From contig NC_081547.1 of assembly GCF_901000735.1 (NCBI RefSeq), positions 15,518,397 through 15,582,396 on the forward strand: a stretch of DNA of 64,000 bases. The letters run 5' to 3'. A program made the position numbers and the translations under genes. Positions 58,498-64,000 of this stretch are shown here, piece by piece. How positions within the stretch are numbered: the first letter of the stretch is position 1; every line of letters begins with the position of its first letter. The notes beneath the pieces are model-generated. The model was not told the DNA's origin. It saw nothing but the letters and a program-made list of their open reading frames with translations, and did no database searches. This stretch comes from Corylus avellana (taxonomy: Eukaryota; Streptophyta; Magnoliopsida; Fagales; Betulaceae).

Positions 58498-58530
58498 TAA
58501 ATCCTAAACCCTAAACCGTAAACAACATAT
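58498..58530 (+). repeat. Short telomere-like repeat in array unit 1
   Basis: AAATCCTAAACCCTAAACCG, three to four degenerate CCCTAAA units, between ACAACATATATGT-type palindromes. Better copies lie at 63031-63058 (three perfect units) and 63148-63170 in later units. Confidence 0.7.
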
Positions 58531-58593
58531 TTATATATATATAACATATATGTATGTTGTATATATATTTCTCTGTGTGTGTGTGTGTGTTAA

Positions 58594-59950
58594 TGTTGTG
58601 CAAAATATTACCTAAATTAATAGATAATAATTTGTACATTTTACCTGCAAGTGCACAATGTCAACATAGTAGTATATGGTTCAAGTACAAGATCATTCCC
58701 ACGAGGATTGTTGAATTTATGTTTAAAAATAGATTCCTTAAGCAAAAGCAAAACAAAGATTGATTTTTGAAGTGATGATAATAAATGATAGGGCTTTGAT
58801 ATCCACCACTAATTATATTTAGCTAATATAACAATATGCCAATGCTTTGATCATGTTATGCATATCTAATGTTTGTCAACCTTAGGGCATGGCGTATACT
58901 CCTAAAGCTATAGATTTCCCTAAGCAACAAGTTAGGCATGACATCTACTCTAACTCTTTTCATTCCTAAGGGATTTAGCATGATTTATACTAAGTTGTTC
59001 CTTAGGAAAGCATATGTTCTATGGAAATCGACAAACACACGAGGCCTAGGGCATGGCATATACTCCCGGTTCCCCATGTTGATTAACCTAAGAACCCGGC
59101 GTGGATTTCTTTTGTTACTTATGTTAAACCCAAGACTCGGCCATCCAAATTGATTTAACTAACTAGTCCATACCACATGCATATGTTGATCAGGCACACA
59201 CATATGAGGAATTCATGCAAGCAGGTATTAATCAAGTTAAATAGCACAACAAGATCATCACAAAGGCGCCAATATTGAAATATTAACAAAACATAACTAG
59301 GGCTTCAATCAAGCCCTACTAATTAAATTAGCTACACATAAAGTTGATGTTAAACATCTTCATAAAATAAAAGAAAGGAAAAGAATAAACCCGAGACTTG
59401 AACTTGACAAGCTCCTATTCTCTCCTTGCAAAAACCTCATCCTATTCTAAAGGCTTTAGAGTCTATTTATAGGCTTTAAAAGTCCTTGGAAAAGTAGTAA
59501 ACCCTAGGGATTTCGTAGGGTTTCAATCCTATTACAATTGGGAGTTGGAAAACCCTAATATGGAAATAGGGACATCTTTGCCGCCACCTTGGTTTGTCTC
59601 CTGCGCACGGGTGCGCTCGATCGCAGCCCGTGTGCGCTCGATCGTAGGTCTGCGATCGATCCTTCTTCTGGCATGTGCTCGATCATTCCTGGCTTGCTTT
59701 GTGCTATGTCCTCTCGGGTACTGTGATCGATCGTAGGTACCCTGTGATTGATCGCAGTGTCAGGGAGTTCCAATTTTTTCCATCTTCTCTCTTTGAGCTC
59801 AAATCACCCAGTTTTACTTCATTTTCTTCCAAAAGCCTATAAAAACATAAAAAAACACAAAAAGGAATTAAAATTGCCTAATTAAGTAAAACCAAATGAA
59901 TAAAACATGCAAGTTAAGGGCTGAAAATATGAATATTTTTGCACATATCA
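58594..59950 (-). mobile_element. Solo LTR, Tat/Athila-like, with perfect 5-bp target duplication
   Basis: The minus strand runs from TGATATGTGC (59950) to GCACAACA (58594), 1357 bases, flanked by GTTAA on both sides (58589-58593 and 59951-59955). It has no internal region, so it is a solo LTR left by recombination between the two LTRs of an element. It is inserted in the (GT)n tract of the tandem array. Near its 3' end CAATCCTCGTGGGAATGATC and GTGCACTTGCAGG are typical of Tat/Athila LTRs. It matches 1-1121 along its shared length. Confidence 0.9.
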
Positions 59951-61367
59951 GTTAATAAAATATATACATATATATAATATATATAAACACATATGCATAA
60001 ATAACAAAAAACAAAGGTATATAATATATTTGTTATTATTGAGTAATTTTTACTATATATTATTATTTGTTACCTATGGAAAAATATACGAGCTGAGCCA
60101 AATAAACAAGACGAGCCATTTACAAGCATGCTCACGAGCTGTTCATGAGTTTAGCTGAGTCGAGCCGAGCTTGCTTCGTTTAACATTCGAGCCAGGATTT
60201 GTGTTCGCGAAACACTTTATTTAATGTTTGAGTCGAACACGAGCCAAGCCTGAGTTCGCTCGCGAGCGGCTTGTTCTCTTAACACCCCTACCCCTAACGA
60301 CAACAATGCAAGGACCCAATTTGTCAAAGCATTTTCTTGCCACAAGTCATAGCATACCCTCTATCCCAGAAGATTTGACTAAATAATTATACGATTCCCA
60401 AATGCTCCCCATTAATTTCACACAAACGTAAAATTCCGTAATAATTGCTCAATATTGCAATATCTACATTATTAGGCAAGAATCTGTTTGCTCGTGTACC
60501 GGGGAGGTGTTCGCGGCACCAAACGGTGGTAGCGGTGCGTAGTGGTGGGCTACTCGCGGAGGCTCGAACGCGGGCGATCTGAATGTGAATAACGCAGTGC
60601 GGTGGTGTTGTACGGTGAAGCGACGACGTTGGAAGGGCCCTGCGGTGGGCAATGATCTGGCCTTGCCGTGGCGGGGAGCATGGCGTAGTGAAGGCTCGCC
60701 TGTACAATCAAATCCTTTATTTGATTCCGGAAGAGGACGCACGTGAGTTCTTTTGCTAAAAAATAATCCGTTTGGTTACGTATTGCAATTCAGGTTTGTG
60801 GATTTCTTCATCCTATTCGCCTTCGGTCATAATGGTATGTATATCCTGTTTGGGTACGAGTATAAGGTAGCCTTACCCTTATTTGAGAATATGTCACATA
60901 CACATATTTCACGCATGCATACACACTAGCAAACTGACGATTGAAGTCGAATAATTCGAGTCAAACTTATATTAACTGTGTTCACGAGCATTATTTAAGC
61001 CGAGTTTATGTAAATATGTAATGCTTAATATTTTGAGCAAATTTTTGTGTTTACAAATAATTAATTTATTATTTAAACTAAGACGGAATTGAGTTTAACT
61101 GAACCTAGCCAAGCCAAGTTCATAATCAGCTAGTGCCCTCATTAAAACTTATGAAATTACATAATTACCCTTATTAAAACCTACGAAATTTTATAGGTTT
61201 TAATGTGGGCAAAATTGGAATAGAGGGCATCAAAATCCCACGTGAGACGCACATGGGATGATTTCCATCCGATTAGACGAAAATTAGTAACGGATGGTCT
61301 AAATAGAAAATTTTTGAAACATTATGGGGGTAAAGTGAATTTAACCCTATATATATGTTGCATATAT

Positions 61368-61467
61368 NNNNNNNNNNNNNNNNNNNNNNNNNNNNNNNNN
61401 NNNNNNNNNNNNNNNNNNNNNNNNNNNNNNNNNNNNNNNNNNNNNNNNNNNNNNNNNNNNNNNNNNN
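61368..61467. other. Assembly gap (100 N) in the tandem array
   Basis: 100 N inside the microsatellite border between array units 2 and 3. The true number of units here is uncertain. Confidence 0.95.
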
Positions 61468-61503
<36 letters not shown>

Positions 61504-63030
61504 ATATAATATATATATATATATAAACACATATGCATAAATAACAAAAATCAAAGGTATATAATATATTTGTTATTATTGTGTAATGTTTACTATATAT
61601 TGTTATTTGTTAGTTATTGAAAAATATACGAGCCGAGCCAAATAAAAAAGACGAGCCTTATAAGAGCTTGCTCACGAGCTGTTCACGAGTTTAGCCGAGC
61701 CGAGCCGAGCTTGCTTCGTTTAATATTCGAACCAGGATTCGTGTTCACAATACACTTCATTTAATGTTTGAGTCGAACACGAGCCGAGCCCGAGTTCCCT
61801 CGCGAGTGGCTTGCTCTCTGAACACCCCTACCTATGACGACAACAATGCAAGGACCCAATTTACCAAAGCATATTCTTGCCACAAGTTATAGCATACCCT
61901 CCATCCCAGAAGATTTGACTAAATAATTATATGATTCCCAAATATTCCCCATTAATTTCACACAAATGTAAAATTTCGTAATAATTGCACAATATTGCAA
62001 TATCTACATTATTAGGCAATAATCTGGTTGTTCGTGTACCGTGGAGGTGTCCGCAGCACCGAATGGTGGTAGCGGTGCGAAGTGGTGGGCTGCTCGCGAA
62101 GGCTAGAACGCGGGCGATCTGAATGTGAATAACGTCGTGCGGTGGTGTTGTACGGTGAAGCGACAGCGTTGGAAGGGCCCTGTGGTCGGCAATGATCTAG
62201 CCTTGCACTGGCGGGGAGCGTGGCTTAGTGAAGGCTCGCCTGTACGATCAAATCCTTTCTTTGATTGCGGAAGAGGACGTACGTGAGTTCTTTTGTTGAA
62301 GAAATAATCTGTTTGGTTACGTATTGCAATCCAGGTTTGTGGATTTCTTCATCCTATTCGCCTATGGTCATAATGGTATGCATATCCTGTTTGGGTATGA
62401 CTGTATGGTAGCCTTACCGTTATGTGAGAATATTTCAAATACACATATTTCACGCATGCATACACACTAGCAAACTGACGATTGAAGTCGAATGATTCGA
62501 GTCAAACTAATATTAGCCTTGTTCATGAGCATTATTTAAACCAAGTTTATATAAATATGTATTGCTTAATATTTTGAGCAAATTTTTGTGTTTACAAATA
62601 ATTCATTTATTATTTAAACTAAGACAGAATTGAGTTTAACTGAACCTAGCCAAGCCAAGTTCATAATTAGCTAGTACCCTCATTAAAGCTTATGAAATTA
62701 CATAATTTCCCTTATCAAAACCTACGAAATTGAGGGTAATTACGTAATTTTATAGGTTTTAATGAGGGCAAAATTGGAATAGAGGGCATCAAAATTTCAC
62801 ATGAGACGCACGTGGGATGATTTCCATCCGATTAGACGAAAATTAGTAATGGAAGTCTGAATTGAAAATTTTTTAAAGATTAGGGGGGAACATTGCAAAT
62901 TTTTAAAACATTGGGGTTCGAATTGAAAAACCCTTGAAACTTTAGGGGGGTAAAGTGAATTTCACCCTATATATATGTTGTATATATGTATATACAACAT
63001 ATATGTATGTTGTATATATATGTTGTATAT

Positions 63031-63078
63031 ATAAACCCTAAACCCTAAACCCTAAACAACATATATATATACATGTTG

Positions 63079-63121
<43 letters not shown>

Positions 63122-63170
63122 TTATATAATATATACACATATATAATATAAACCTTAAACCCTAAACAAC
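63031..63170 (+). repeat. Telomere-like repeats and TA/TG microsatellites, array unit 3 end
   Basis: Three perfect AAACCCT units at 63031-63053, then ACAACAT, (AT)n, (GT)n, and a second AAACCTTAAACCCTAAAC at 63148-63166. The block with (GT)n and TTTATATAATATATAC occurs twice (63095-63140 and 63224-63275), a local duplication. Confidence 0.75.
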
Positions 63171-63214
63171 ATATTTATACATGTTGTATATATATATAGA
63201 CAACATGTATATAA

Positions 63215-63258
<44 letters not shown>

Positions 63259-64000
63259 ATATAATATATACATATATATAATATATATAAACACATATGC
63301 ATAAATAACAAAAAACAAATGTATATAATATATTTGTTATTATTGAGTAATGTTTACTATATATTGTTTTTTGTTACTTATTAAAAAATATACGAGCCAA
63401 GCCAAATAAACAAGACGAGCCTTATACGAGCTTGCTCATGAGATGTTAAAAAGTTTAGCCGAGTCAAGCCGAGCTTGATTCGTTTCATATTCGTGCCAGG
63501 ATTCGTGTTCATGAAACACTTCATTTAATGTTTGAGTCGAGCACGAGCCAAGCTTATGCGAGCCGAGCCCAAGTTCACTCGTGGGCGGCTTGCTCTCTTA
63601 ACACCCCTACCCCTAACGACAACAATGCAAGGACCCAATTTGCCAAAACATTTTCTTGCCACAAGTTATAGCATACCCTCCATCCCAAAAGATTTGACTA
63701 AATAATTATACGATTGCCAAATATTCCCCATTAACTTCACATAAATGTAAAATTCCATAATAATTGCACAATATTGCAAATTCTACATTATTAGGAAATA
63801 ATCTGGCTGTTCGTGTACCGTGGAGGTGTCTGCGGCACCGAACGGTGGTAGTGGTGCGAAGTTGTGGGCTGCTCGCGGAGGTTCGGACGCGGGCGATTTA
63901 AATGTGAATAATGTCGTGCGGTGGTGTTGTACGGTGAAGCGACGGCATTGGAAGGGCCCTGCGGTGGGCAATGATCTGGCCTTGCCGTCGCGGGGAGCGT

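Larger units (their letters stand above)
56896..64000. repeat. Tandem array of about 1.7 kb units
   Basis: The anchor AAACACATATGCATAAATAA occurs at about 56929, 59985, 61525 and 63289. Spacings are about 1.69 kb (after removing the inserted LTR), 1.54 kb (across a gap) and 1.76 kb. Each unit has, in order, an AT-rich start, a GAGCCGAGC-rich part, a GC-rich block (for example 57435-57690), an inverted pair TTAAAACTTATGAAATTACA/GGTTTTAATGAGGGCAAAAT, half a foldback element, and TA/TG microsatellites. The last unit runs off the window. Short ORFs in the GC block recur in units 1, 2 and 4 but match nothing I recognise. Confidence 0.85.

Overview
This window looks like nuclear DNA of a eudicot plant. 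It is AT-rich and rich in transposable elements, has GT-AG introns, (TTTAGGG)n-type telomere-like motifs and three runs of N (assembly gaps at 26000-26019, 50220-50319 and 61368-61467). The species cannot be named from the sequence alone. Only two genes look intact: an LRR receptor-like kinase of the EFR/FLS2/Xa21 type (minus strand, 14716-18032, two exons) and an eight-exon plastid fibrillin (plus strand, 36664-43699). Nearly everything else is mobile or repetitive.

Layout. 0-7 kb is a mosaic of transposon debris: a Tat/Athila-like LTR that cuts a hAT transposase relic, the 3' part of a CACTA element ending in a clear terminal inverted repeat, and pieces of LINE, Copia and Ty3 polyproteins. 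7-14.6 kb is mostly featureless AT-rich sequence, with one solo LTR beside a relic of the receptor-kinase 3' exon. 14.7-18.0 kb is the intact receptor kinase. 19.9-32.2 kb holds two copies of a 6.16 kb segment with the same parts in each: a SINE with a 15-bp target duplication, a Mutator-type 170-bp MITE with a 9-bp target duplication, a 5'-truncated receptor-kinase pseudogene, a foldback element in its intron, and a PIF/Harbinger-like element that has captured part of a GDP-L-fucose synthase gene. The two copies meet at an N gap, so the duplication may be real or may be two haplotypes placed end to end.

36.6-43.7 kb is the fibrillin gene, with a SINE in intron 2 and a degenerate LTR retroelement in the 3.8 kb intron 4. 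44.9-56.9 kb is a cluster of endogenous pararetrovirus (Caulimoviridae-like) sequences: two minus-strand pieces (A1, A2) and one plus-strand piece (B). They carry movement protein, coat protein with zinc knuckle, aspartic protease, an RNase H tail, tRNA-Met primer sites, TATA promoters and a downstream ORF of unknown function. All are broken. B has lost reverse transcriptase and most of RNase H, and A1 contains a chimeric ORF that looks like a template switch. 56.9-64 kb is a tandem array of about 1.7 kb units with telomere-like motifs, interrupted by a solo LTR with a perfect 5-bp target duplication. That LTR belongs to the same family as the one at the window start.

The receptor kinase is a non-RD pattern-recognition type with decayed paralogues on both sides. 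The fibrillin is a housekeeping plastid gene. The two have no evident functional link.
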